Of a stretch of 27,601 nt of DNA, positions 17,635 to 25,355 are shown piece after piece. Position numbers and translations under genes: made by a program. The stretch spans positions 1-27,601 of the forward strand of contig CAZSRX010000034.1 of NCBI GenBank assembly GCA_964609675.1, in the 5' to 3' direction. Source of the stretch: CAZSRX01 sp964609675 [NCBI: uncultured Bacteroidota bacterium]. Lineage in GTDB: Bacteria > CLD3 > SB21. The notes beneath the pieces are model-generated. The model did no database searches. It was not told where the DNA came from and saw only the letters and a program-made list of their open reading frames with translations. Positions within the stretch are counted from its first letter, which is position 1, and the number at the start of each line of letters is the position of its first letter.

Positions 17635-17669
17635 ACCTTCAGATACTATTTTTTTATTTAAGGAATCAC

Positions 17670-19235
17670 ATGCGCAAGCACAAAATCATCTGGGCGGACG
17701 ACGAGATCGAACTGCTCAGGCCGCACATTCTGTTTCTCCAGCAGCGGGGATATGAGGTCGTCCCTGTCACCAACGGCGAAGACGCCGTTAATTTTATCCA
17801 GAAAGATCAGTTTGACATGGTCCTGCTGGATGAAATGATGACCGGGAAAGACGGCCTTACGACGCTTGAGGAAATCAAAGCCATCGACCCCTCGCTGCCG
17901 GTGATTATGATCACAAAGAGTGAAGAAGAAAAACTCATGGAAGACGCCATCGGCAGAAAGATCGATTTCTACCTGACCAAACCGGTCAATCCGAGCCAAA
18001 TCCTTCTGGCGCTGAAAAAAATCCTTGATACCAAGCAGATCACGGAACAGCGCCTTTCGAGAGATTATATTCAGGAATTTAACGCCATTACGCGCAAACT
18101 GATGGAACCGCTGAATTACCGAGACTGGATGGACATACATCGGTCGCTCTCTCAGTGGGACATCGAACTCGACGCGCATCCGGAACTCGGCCTCCAGCAA
18201 ACGCTCAATGACCAGAAGCACACCTGCAACGTCGAGTTCGGAAAATACATCGAAAAGCATTACCGGGACTGGCTGGAGGCATCCGCCAAAGAACGCCCGC
18301 TGCTGTCTCCCGAAGTAGTGCCGCATTACGTGTTTCCGAAAATTGCCGCCAAGAAAAAAGTCGTGTTCATTGTCATTGATTGCCTGCGCCTGGACCAGTG
18401 GCTGAATTTTGAGCCCCTTTTATATCCGTACTATTCGGTGCAGAAGGATTATTACTTTTCGATTCTGCCGACCGCCACACCCTACGCGCGAAACGCCATA
18501 TTCAGCGGGCTGTATCCGATTGACATCGAGAAAAAATTTCCGGACATCTGGGCAAAAGGCGAGGAGGACGACTCCAGCCGCAACCGTTTCGAAAAAGAAC
18601 TGCTCGAATATCAGCTGAAGGTCAACCGTGTCCCGATGGATTCGGAACCCCGGTACATTAAAGTCCTGAACATTGACGCCGCCAAAAATCTCGGGCAGAA
18701 CATCCTCAGCATCGTCGAGTCCACGCAGTTTACGGCCATTGTCATCAATTTTCTTGACGTGCTGGCCCACAGCCGCAGCGATTCTACCGTTATTAAGGAA
18801 ATCGCACCGAACGAGCCGGCTTATCGTTCGCTTTCGAATTCCTGGTTCACGCACTCGCCGTTCTTCGAGGTGCTGAAAATGCTGTCGCGGCTGCCGGTGA
18901 CCATACTCATCACTTCCGATCACGGGAGCATCCGCAGTCTCCATGGCACGCAGGTAATCGGCGATAAGGAAACCTCCACCAGCCTGCGCTATAAATACGG
19001 CAAGAACATCAAGGCCAATCCGAAACATGCCCTGCACGTGAAAAAACCGTCTGATTTTAAACTGCCGATGCGGGGCGTTAATACTTCTTACATCATTGCC
19101 AAAGAAGATTATTATTTTGTGTATCCGACCAATTATCATTATTATTTAAATTATTACAAAGACAGCTTCCAGCATGGCGGTATTTCCATGGAAGAAATGA
19201 TCCTCCCGGTGATTGAATTGGATCCGCGCGTCTGA
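17670..19235 (+). CDS. porX: PorX: response regulator with PglZ phosphodiesterase domain
   Basis: A 521-aa response regulator, the length of PorX, which controls the type IX secretion system together with a sensor kinase and an ECF sigma factor. The receiver domain (5-118) is complete: acidic pocket D10/D11, phosphoacceptor D54 (VLLDEMM), T82 and K104 (YLTKP). A helical linker (125-225) leads to a PglZ/alkaline-phosphatase-fold domain with metal ligands D237 (VIDCLR), the catalytic threonine region (LPTATPYARN, T268/T270), D363 and H367 (FLDVLAHSR), D417 and H418 (TSDHGS) and H502 (QHGGISMEE). The active site is intact, in keeping with the oligonucleotide phosphodiesterase activity known for PorX. 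AAGGA precedes the ATG. The T9SS cargo gene lies 2.3 kb away. No porY or ECF sigma gene is present here. Confidence 0.95.
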   Translation: MRKHKIIWADDEIELLRPHILFLQQRGYEVVPVTNGEDAVNFIQKDQFDMVLLDEMMTGKDGLTTLEEIKAIDPSLPVIMITKSEEEKLMEDAIGRKIDFYLTKPVNPSQILLALKKILDTKQITEQRLSRDYIQEFNAITRKLMEPLNYRDWMDIHRSLSQWDIELDAHPELGLQQTLNDQKHTCNVEFGKYIEKHYRDWLEASAKERPLLSPEVVPHYVFPKIAAKKKVVFIVIDCLRLDQWLNFEPLLYPYYSVQKDYYFSILPTATPYARNAIFSGLYPIDIEKKFPDIWAKGEEDDSSRNRFEKELLEYQLKVNRVPMDSEPRYIKVLNIDAAKNLGQNILSIVESTQFTAIVINFLDVLAHSRSDSTVIKEIAPNEPAYRSLSNSWFTHSPFFEVLKMLSRLPVTILITSDHGSIRSLHGTQVIGDKETSTSLRYKYGKNIKANPKHALHVKKPSDFKLPMRGVNTSYIIAKEDYYFVYPTNYHYYLNYYKDSFQHGGISMEEMILPVIELDPRV

Positions 19236-19329
19236 TGGAATGCTATCCGATTTTAAGAAACAATTCCACATGCGGCTCGTATATTTAATCTAAAAAGACC
19301 GATAAGAACATGCTAACGACCTTCTCCCC

Positions 19330-21576
19330 ATGAACCGTATCGCCTATATACTCGTTCCGGTACTTTTTTTTATCGGGTTGTTGTTTAATTCCTTTGCGTA
19401 TTACGCCAAAGTCGTTTTTGCGCTGAACACATGGATTAACGATCTGATCCTATTGTCGATTCTGATACTTTCGCTGCATACGATTTTCCGTTCGGCCCGT
19501 CTGGACAGCATCGGCATCACGCAGAAGCTCCGGCTAATCCTGATATTAATCCTGATGATCTACCTGGTCAGCCTGGCGCTGGTTTCGGCGGTACAGCCGG
19601 AATTTATCACGCCGCGTTACGCCGGCGGTTATGTTTTCAAACCCAATTCCTGGTCGGCCATGGTTACCGCCAATATCATCGGAGCGGTAGCGATCATCAG
19701 CCTGACACTTTGTTTTCACCTGATTCGGAGCCTGATCTACTACCGTCAGAAAAAAAACACGCATTTTTATTTTCTGTTCATGGTGCTGAGCGGCGCGGTA
19801 ACCATCATCTTAGCCACGCTTTCCGGCAAACCGCTGAAATATGACCTGGGTTATAATTTCATACTGACTTCGGTAGGCCTGATGGTAACCACGCTGTTCA
19901 TGATCCCGAATGTTTTCCGTGTGGGTTGGGTCACGGCGCTAAACCGGAAACAGAAGTTCTTTACGTTTATCGGAGGCATTGTATTTGTTTTGGTGGCGGC
20001 CGGACTTTTCGGCGCGGAAGTCGGCGGCGGATTAACCTACGCCGATATGGTCAATTCCTACAGCATTCTGGCTGGTTCGTTTCTGATGCTGATGACCATT
20101 TTTATGTTGCTTTACAGCCTCGCCACCACCATCAATGTGCTGATGCATCTGCCAACGGCCGCCATTTACGACAAAAAGGTCCGGGAAATCAATTCCATTT
20201 ACAGCCTGAGCCGCGCCATCACGACGGTATTTGATTTTGACCGGATCGCGCGTTCCGTAACGGAACTCGCGGCCGATGCCACCAACGCGCAGGCCTGCTG
20301 GATTGACACGGCAACTTCCAAATCGCCGGCGCTTTCCCGGCCGATGCAATTATCGGCGCTGAAGATTAAACCGCCGCTGAAAATACCCTACCTCGAGCGC
20401 AAACTGGAAAACCGCGGCCAGACCGAAAGTTATCCGGAAGCGACCGACCGCGACGTAGTCGAGGCCACGCTGAGCGCCATCATGGATGAGATTCTTAAAA
20501 ATAAAAAACCGCTGGTCATCAATCAGGCGCGCCGAGAAAAACTGAGCCGGCATCTGAAAAAGACCGGCATTGAATCCCTGATGGTTGTACCCATGCTTTC
20601 TTACGAGGAAGTCATCGGTATCATATATGTCGCAAAAGCCATTCCTTTCGGATTTGACCAGGAAGACGTGGCGATCGTTTCGGCCCTGGCGAATCAGGCC
20701 ACGGTGGCCATCGAAAATACCCGGCTCGTAAAGGAGTCCCTCGAAAGGGAACGTTTGGCTGAGGAACTGCGCATCGCCCACGAAGTACAGATGCGCCTCA
20801 TTCCCCAGACGGTGCCCGCCGTGATGAATGCGGAGAAGACCTTTTCCGTCGGTATCGGCGCCGTAACCGTACCGGCGCTGGAAGTGGGAGGCGATTACTA
20901 CGATTTTCTGAAACTCCCCGGCAATCATACCGGTATTGTCGTTGCGGACGTTTCCGGTAAAGGCACTTCGGCGGCGTTTTACATGGCTGAAATCAAAGGG
21001 ATCATTCAGGCCCTCGGCGCGCAGTACACCTCGCCAAAGGAACTGCTGGGCGCGGTTAATCAAGTACTTTATCATAGCATCGACCGCAAAACCTTTATCA
21101 CCCTGATATGGGCTGACATTGATATCGACCGTCAGGAGGTCCGCATCGCCCGCGCCGGCCACTGCCCGTTGTTATACCTGCACGGTAATCAGGCGGAATT
21201 CCTGCTCTCCGACGGCATCGGTCTGGGCCTGGATCCCGGACCAATCTTCCGCAAAAGCATCACGGAGCTTTGCCTGCCGCTCCAGCCCGAGGATGTATTC
21301 GTTCTCTATTCCGATGGACTCATGGAAGCGCGTAATGCCATGGGCGACGAATACGGTGAACAGCGGTTATCCGAAATCGTTCTGCGGAATCGGCATCTGT
21401 CCGCGGAATCTATCAAGGACACAATTATCGCCGATGTTTCGGCCTTCGTGGGCACAATGAAAAGCCACGATGACCTGACCTGCGTCGTATTCAAAGTTAA
21501 CGCCGTTTCAGTCGTAAACACCCAGTCCCTGCCTGCCGCCACAGCCCGGGACGTAACCACAAATCCAATAGGTTGA
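19330..21576 (+). CDS. Membrane GAF-SpoIIE (PPM) serine phosphatase, RsbU-like
   Basis: A 748-aa sensor phosphatase that should dephosphorylate the STAS protein encoded next and so start partner switching. About eight membrane helices occupy 5-272 in an unfamiliar sensor domain. A GAF domain spans about 285-465 (SLMVVPMLSYEEVIGIIYVA; FDQEDVAIVSALANQATVAI). A short coiled linker (ERERLAEELRIAHEVQMRL) is typical of SpoIIE phosphatases. The PPM domain (500-722) has its metal aspartates: D522 (GGDYYDF), D540 (ADVSGKGTS), D662 (LYSDGLMEARN) and D714/D715 (HDDLTCVVF). The start overlaps the stop of a 7-codon upstream frame (ATG at 19310; ATGA overlap), with no strong ribosome site. It lies 94 bp after porX, so it may be read from the same transcript. 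No terminator separates them. Confidence 0.94.
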   Translation: MNRIAYILVPVLFFIGLLFNSFAYYAKVVFALNTWINDLILLSILILSLHTIFRSARLDSIGITQKLRLILILILMIYLVSLALVSAVQPEFITPRYAGGYVFKPNSWSAMVTANIIGAVAIISLTLCFHLIRSLIYYRQKKNTHFYFLFMVLSGAVTIILATLSGKPLKYDLGYNFILTSVGLMVTTLFMIPNVFRVGWVTALNRKQKFFTFIGGIVFVLVAAGLFGAEVGGGLTYADMVNSYSILAGSFLMLMTIFMLLYSLATTINVLMHLPTAAIYDKKVREINSIYSLSRAITTVFDFDRIARSVTELAADATNAQACWIDTATSKSPALSRPMQLSALKIKPPLKIPYLERKLENRGQTESYPEATDRDVVEATLSAIMDEILKNKKPLVINQARREKLSRHLKKTGIESLMVVPMLSYEEVIGIIYVAKAIPFGFDQEDVAIVSALANQATVAIENTRLVKESLERERLAEELRIAHEVQMRLIPQTVPAVMNAEKTFSVGIGAVTVPALEVGGDYYDFLKLPGNHTGIVVADVSGKGTSAAFYMAEIKGIIQALGAQYTSPKELLGAVNQVLYHSIDRKTFITLIWADIDIDRQEVRIARAGHCPLLYLHGNQAEFLLSDGIGLGLDPGPIFRKSITELCLPLQPEDVFVLYSDGLMEARNAMGDEYGEQRLSEIVLRNRHLSAESIKDTIIADVSAFVGTMKSHDDLTCVVFKVNAVSVVNTQSLPAATARDVTTNPIG

Positions 21577-21593
21577 ATGAGCGTATTTTCAGC

Positions 21594-21622
21594 TTGAAAT
21601 ATTAATAAAATTCCTTTACTAT
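21594..21622 (+). promoter_or_regulatory. Candidate promoter of the STAS gene
   Basis: TTGAAA (21594-21599), 17 nt, TACTAT (21617-21622) lie in the 92-bp gap before the STAS gene, with a leader of about 40 nt. This would let the antagonist and kinase be made independently of the phosphatase. Confidence 0.45.
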
Positions 21623-21668
21623 GAATCGTTTTACGGAAAAATATATTCATTAAACAGGGCAAAATAGT

Positions 21669-22031
21669 ATGAATGGTTTTGAAGTTACCCGAAGGGACCA
21701 TCAGGAAATATCGACGTTGTTCATCAAAGGACATCTGGATGCCCACACCTATCCGCGTTTCGAGACCGAACTGCAAAAACTGATCGATGAAAAACGCTAC
21801 AAAATTATCGTGGATTTCCGCGATCTTTCATACATTTCCAGCGCCGGCCTCGGGGTGTTTATGGGTTTCATCGAAACGGTGCGCGATCATTCCGGGGATA
21901 TAAAACTATGCACCATGCCGCCCAAAGTCTTTAAGGTTTTTGATCTGGTCGGATTCCCAAGCCTCTACGAGATCCTGAGCGACGATCAGGAAGCCCTGAA
22001 ACGATTCGAAAATCGTCCATCCGAAACGTAG
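21669..22031 (+). CDS. STAS-domain anti-anti-sigma factor (RsbV/SpoIIAA-like)
   Basis: A 120-aa single STAS domain. In partner switching, the unphosphorylated form binds the RsbW-like kinase and frees its sigma factor or other partner; the kinase inactivates it by phosphorylating a serine. The phosphorylation loop is DLSYISSAGLGVF. S58 aligns with the phosphorylated S58 of B. subtilis SpoIIAA, while the aspartate before it is replaced by S57, a common variant. The family features GHLDAHTYPRFE near the start and VDFRDLS in the central strand are present. A weak AGGG precedes the ATG. It sits between the phosphatase and kinase genes, the expected order, 21 bp ahead of the kinase. Confidence 0.95.
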   Translation: MNGFEVTRRDHQEISTLFIKGHLDAHTYPRFETELQKLIDEKRYKIIVDFRDLSYISSAGLGVFMGFIETVRDHSGDIKLCTMPPKVFKVFDLVGFPSLYEILSDDQEALKRFENRPSET

Positions 22032-22052
22032 GTATCCGTAACCCCCCGTATC

Positions 22053-22475
22053 ATGAACACCGACAACCTAAATACGTTTTCCATGCAGATTGCCAGCCGA
22101 ACGGACAATCTGGAAATCATTCGCATGTTCGTGGCGGATATCGCAAAAAACCTCGGCATGACGGAAGAGGCCGTTTATGAAATCGAACTTGCCGTGGACG
22201 AGGCCTGCACGAATGTCATCAAACATGCGTACCGCTTCGACAGCACGCAGTATATCGATATCACGGTACAAACCAATTCCAGAAAACTCACGATCATCAT
22301 CAGCGACCGCGGCGTTGGATTCAACCCCGACCAGCTGGAATCGCCCGAACTACGCATCAAAAAACATGCCCGCGGCGGTCTCGGTATCGCGCTCATACGC
22401 AAGGTCATGGATGAGGTCACCTTTGACATCCATCCCGGCCAGCGCAATGAAGTGCGTATGGTCAAGTATTTTTAA
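22053..22475 (+). CDS. RsbW/SpoIIAB-like anti-sigma serine kinase
   Basis: A 140-aa GHKL ATPase-fold kinase, length typical of anti-sigma kinases. The N-box reads YEIELAVDEACTNVIKHAY (catalytic E45 or E50, Mg ligand N54, H58), the G1 box ISDRGVGF (D85, G87, G89) and the G2 box ARGGLGIALI. It lacks a phosphoacceptor histidine, so it is not a two-component kinase. It should phosphorylate the adjacent STAS protein and hold a sigma factor or other target inactive. No sigma gene lies in the window, so the output is unknown. Translation may be coupled to the STAS gene 21 bp upstream, as no strong ribosome site is seen. Confidence 0.94.
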   Translation: MNTDNLNTFSMQIASRTDNLEIIRMFVADIAKNLGMTEEAVYEIELAVDEACTNVIKHAYRFDSTQYIDITVQTNSRKLTIIISDRGVGFNPDQLESPELRIKKHARGGLGIALIRKVMDEVTFDIHPGQRNEVRMVKYF

Positions 22476-22509
22476 TTTCCCCGGTTTTCCACTTTCAGAA
22501 AAATTGCCC

Positions 22510-24165
22510 ATGATTCTTATCGCCGTTTTTTCCGGCTTAAGTCTGTACCCTCCCGAAAATCTTCTTTATCTCATGATACCGGTTTTCCTGTTGTATCCTG
22601 AAATCCACTACCGGTTTAAATATTTTCCCTTTAGCCGCTATTTCAGAAAAGAACCGGAGATACTCGCTGACGCCCCCTACCGCTTAGAACCCGGACAACC
22701 TCTGCCGGTACTCGTCATGATCAAGGATTCGGACCGCTTCCCTATTCATATAACCAGGGTTGAAATTCTTGTCCGGCATGCCCGGGACCAAGTACAGGAA
22801 GAATATGGTATGGGAGAAGCCATCAGCCGGCCATTCTGGAGCAGGATTTTTGAAATAAATCTGCCGGCGGCCTTCAGGGGCAAACACGCCCTGGTTGACG
22901 TCACCATCCATGCGGAAGCAAAGGGGAAAAAAGTCGTCGTCCGTAACGACAATTTTACCGGCCTTTCACAGCAATCCCTGCGGGTGTTCTGCGCTGAAGT
23001 GCCTCTGCCGCTGCCGCCGGGTTGGATAGCCGGTGATATCCATTATCATAGTCATTACACTTCCGACCAGGTCGAATACGGCGCTTCCCTCGAAGATACG
23101 CGCATTATGGCCCGTTCAGCAGGACTGAAATTCTTTGCTGTAACGGATCATTCTTACGACCTGGATGACGCCTGGGACAATTATCTGACCCGCGACCCGT
23201 TTTTACCGAAATGGAAAGATCAAATTAATGCAATCGATCGCCTGAATGCAAATCCTGACGGTTGCGTGCTCCTGCAGGGCGAGGAAGTAACCTGCGCCAA
23301 CGCCGATGGCCGGAACATCCACTGCTTGGTGCTCAATAACCGGGAATATCTGCCCGGTTCCGGGGACAGCGCGGAGCAATGGTTAAAGACGCGTTCGGAG
23401 CTTTTGTTAACCGATGTAAGCCGGCGCACGGCTTCCGAAGCGCTGATTATCGCCGCGCATCCGGCCGAGGAAGTCCCCATCCTCCAGCGCTGGCTGATTC
23501 GCCGGGGCAATTGGACTGACGCGGATTGGAATCAGCCTTTCCTCCACGGATTCCAGATTCTCAACGGCGCCGACAACCGCTCATTCCGGAACGCCCTCGC
23601 ACGCTGGAAGGAACTCCTGTTGCAGGGACGAAGGGTCTGTATTTATGCCGGCAACGACGCTCACGGTAATTTCAACCGGTTCCGTCAGGTCCGCCTGCCG
23701 ATGATTACCCTGCATGAACGCCTCGATTATCAGCTTTTCGGCTGGGCAAAAACGCTGGTCCGGCTGGACGATCGGCCGCTGAATCCGGAAAATATTTTTC
23801 ATGCCATTCGCAACGGTGCGGTAATGATTTCTACGGGACCCTCAGTAGAAATCCAATTACAAAACCCGGATTCAAATCAATATTCCATTGGAAATATCGC
23901 CCCGCCGGGAAATTACTCTGCAATAATCAACGCGCAAAGCACTGCGGAATTTGGAATGATTACTAAGTTACAACTTATCCAGGGTCGGGTTGGTTCGAGT
24001 GAAATGACGGTTGCCGACAATGCCAACACTGCGTTAGGCTACAAAAAATCTTTTTCTCTGAAATTAAACCTACCCGCGAACGCTTATGTGCGTGCGGTTC
24101 TGGAAACCGATAAAAACCATTTATGCGTTACCAATCCTATTTGGATTGATGGCGCGCTTCATTAA
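22510..24165 (+). CDS. Membrane-anchored PHP-fold metallohydrolase (CehA/McbA-like)
   Basis: A 551-aa protein. The first 30 residues are a hydrophobic signal or anchor, followed by a proline-flanked beta-sandwich (about 50-165), then a PHP domain. The metal ligands are clear: H178, H180 and H182 (GDIHYHSHYTSD), D213/H214 (VTDHSYD), E258 (GEEVT), H271 (NIHCL), H317 (AAHPAEE) and D383/H385 (GNDAHGN), followed by the STGPSVEI end seen in CehA/McbA proteins. That family hydrolyses phosphoesters or carbamate-like esters; the substrate here is unknown. The catalytic part should face the periplasm. The frame is open far into the kinase gene, but the ATG at 22510 (or TTG at 22504) begins the anchor. 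It lies 34 bp after the kinase and is probably co-transcribed. Its stop overlaps the stop of the convergent methyltransferase gene. Confidence 0.85.
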   Translation: MILIAVFSGLSLYPPENLLYLMIPVFLLYPEIHYRFKYFPFSRYFRKEPEILADAPYRLEPGQPLPVLVMIKDSDRFPIHITRVEILVRHARDQVQEEYGMGEAISRPFWSRIFEINLPAAFRGKHALVDVTIHAEAKGKKVVVRNDNFTGLSQQSLRVFCAEVPLPLPPGWIAGDIHYHSHYTSDQVEYGASLEDTRIMARSAGLKFFAVTDHSYDLDDAWDNYLTRDPFLPKWKDQINAIDRLNANPDGCVLLQGEEVTCANADGRNIHCLVLNNREYLPGSGDSAEQWLKTRSELLLTDVSRRTASEALIIAAHPAEEVPILQRWLIRRGNWTDADWNQPFLHGFQILNGADNRSFRNALARWKELLLQGRRVCIYAGNDAHGNFNRFRQVRLPMITLHERLDYQLFGWAKTLVRLDDRPLNPENIFHAIRNGAVMISTGPSVEIQLQNPDSNQYSIGNIAPPGNYSAIINAQSTAEFGMITKLQLIQGRVGSSEMTVADNANTALGYKKSFSLKLNLPANAYVRAVLETDKNHLCVTNPIWIDGALH

Positions 24166-25349
24166 ACCAATTGAAGATACAGACTCTTAAGATATAGCGT
24201 TTCCGGAATCTGCAGGATCCATGGATGGTCCGGCGGCTGATAGGTAATCCGCTCCACCCGCAGCCGCACGCCGTGATCGGCCGAAGCAAAGCGCGCCGCT
24301 TCCAGCATGAGATCGACCGGCATGTGATACGCGCAGGACGATAAAACGATATAGCCGCCGCGCCGCAGCATCGGGATGGAATCGTGAAGCAGTTTCCAAT
24401 AGGTCCATTTCAGCTTAGGTATCCCTTCCTTCCGTTTTGCAATAGCGGGCGGATCCATAACGATGACCTGATACTTTTGCGGCTCGGCAAGGGACGGGCG
24501 CTGTTCAAGAAAAGAAAACACGTCGCGGCAATCAAATCGGCAGGCGTCATGCATAAGGTTCCGTCCTGCATTGCGCGCTGCGGCCTCAACAGCCTGGGGA
24601 TCGCTGTCGATACCGGTAACCTCAGCTCCGGACGCGGCCATGGCCACCGAAAAACCGCCCGAATAACAGAACAAATCCAGCCCTTTTTCCCCGCGCCCGA
24701 TTAACGAACGGACAACCGATCGATTGTCCCTTTGATCTAAATAAAAACCTGTCTTGTGCCCTTTTTTGACATCGACAATAAATTGAAGCTCGTTTTCTCG
24801 GATGAAAATTTCTTCCGGCACGGCTCCGAACAACAGCCCGGATGATAATTCCAGCCCCTCTTCCTGGCGCGATTCCATGTCGCTGCGTTCGTAGATGCCA
24901 TCCGGTTTTGCCAGATCGGCCAGTATATTGGTTATCGCCGCCCGGAAACGATCAACGCCAAGCGTCCGGAATTGTACCGACAAATAACGGTCATACTGAT
25001 CGACCATCAGGCCGGGTATGAAATCCGCTTCGCCGTGGACCAACCGCATGGCATTCGATGATATTTTAATGGCTTTTCGGTATTCCAGAATTTTTTTTAT
25101 CCGGTTGTAAAAAAAGTCCTCGTCAATGGGAATGTTTTGCCTGGAGTAGATACGCACCGGTATATGCGATCGGGAATTGTAAATCCCAACGCCGATAAAA
25201 TTATTCTGTGAATCGCACACCGACACGGCGGAGCCATCCTCGATGGACTCGCGGTCTTTGCGGTGCGTCGCTATATCATCGCGAAAAATCCAGGGATAGT
25301 TGTTGAGGATTTTCTTTTGTTTGCCTTCTTTGAGCCGGATGCGCTGCAT
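24162..25349 (-). CDS. rlmI: 23S rRNA (cytosine-C5) methyltransferase, RlmI-like
   Basis: A 395-aa SAM-dependent methyltransferase of the RlmI (YccW) family; E. coli RlmI (396 aa) makes m5C1962 in 23S rRNA. An N-terminal PUA domain (1-70: LKEGKQKKILNNYPWIF, VGIYNSRSHIPVRIYS) precedes the family segment KKGHKTGFYLDQRDNR (195-210). The SAM site is LDLFCYSGGF (224-233) with acidic D248 (GIDSDP). The catalytic region has MDPPAIAKRK (298-307) and C339 (VLSSCAYHM), the probable nucleophile. It is the last gene of a minus-strand operon, 6 bp after the MFS gene. Its TAA and the TAA of the convergent PHP gene share the palindrome TTAA at 24162-24165. No terminator is visible beyond it. The exact cytosine modified is inferred from the family. 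Confidence 0.9.
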   Translation of the reverse strand: MQRIRLKEGKQKKILNNYPWIFRDDIATHRKDRESIEDGSAVSVCDSQNNFIGVGIYNSRSHIPVRIYSRQNIPIDEDFFYNRIKKILEYRKAIKISSNAMRLVHGEADFIPGLMVDQYDRYLSVQFRTLGVDRFRAAITNILADLAKPDGIYERSDMESRQEEGLELSSGLLFGAVPEEIFIRENELQFIVDVKKGHKTGFYLDQRDNRSVVRSLIGRGEKGLDLFCYSGGFSVAMAASGAEVTGIDSDPQAVEAAARNAGRNLMHDACRFDCRDVFSFLEQRPSLAEPQKYQVIVMDPPAIAKRKEGIPKLKWTYWKLLHDSIPMLRRGGYIVLSSCAYHMPVDLMLEAARFASADHGVRLRVERITYQPPDHPWILQIPETLYLKSLYLQLV

Positions 25350-25355
25350 GGTCTT

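Noticed and set aside
15634-19235. SNF2 helicase plus PglZ protein as a BREX- or DISARM-like defence system
   Set aside because: The PglZ domain is fused to an intact receiver domain as in PorX, and no methyltransferase, BrxC, BrxL, phospholipase D or other defence gene is near.
19236-19329. TGGAAT and ATTCCA inverted repeat after porX as a terminator
   Set aside because: Six pairs around a 21-nt loop with no T run would not terminate.
22177-22509. N-terminal extension of the PHP hydrolase by 111 residues
   Set aside because: It overlaps the kinase gene in another frame and reads as low-complexity Ser/Arg sequence; the real protein begins with the hydrophobic anchor at 22510.
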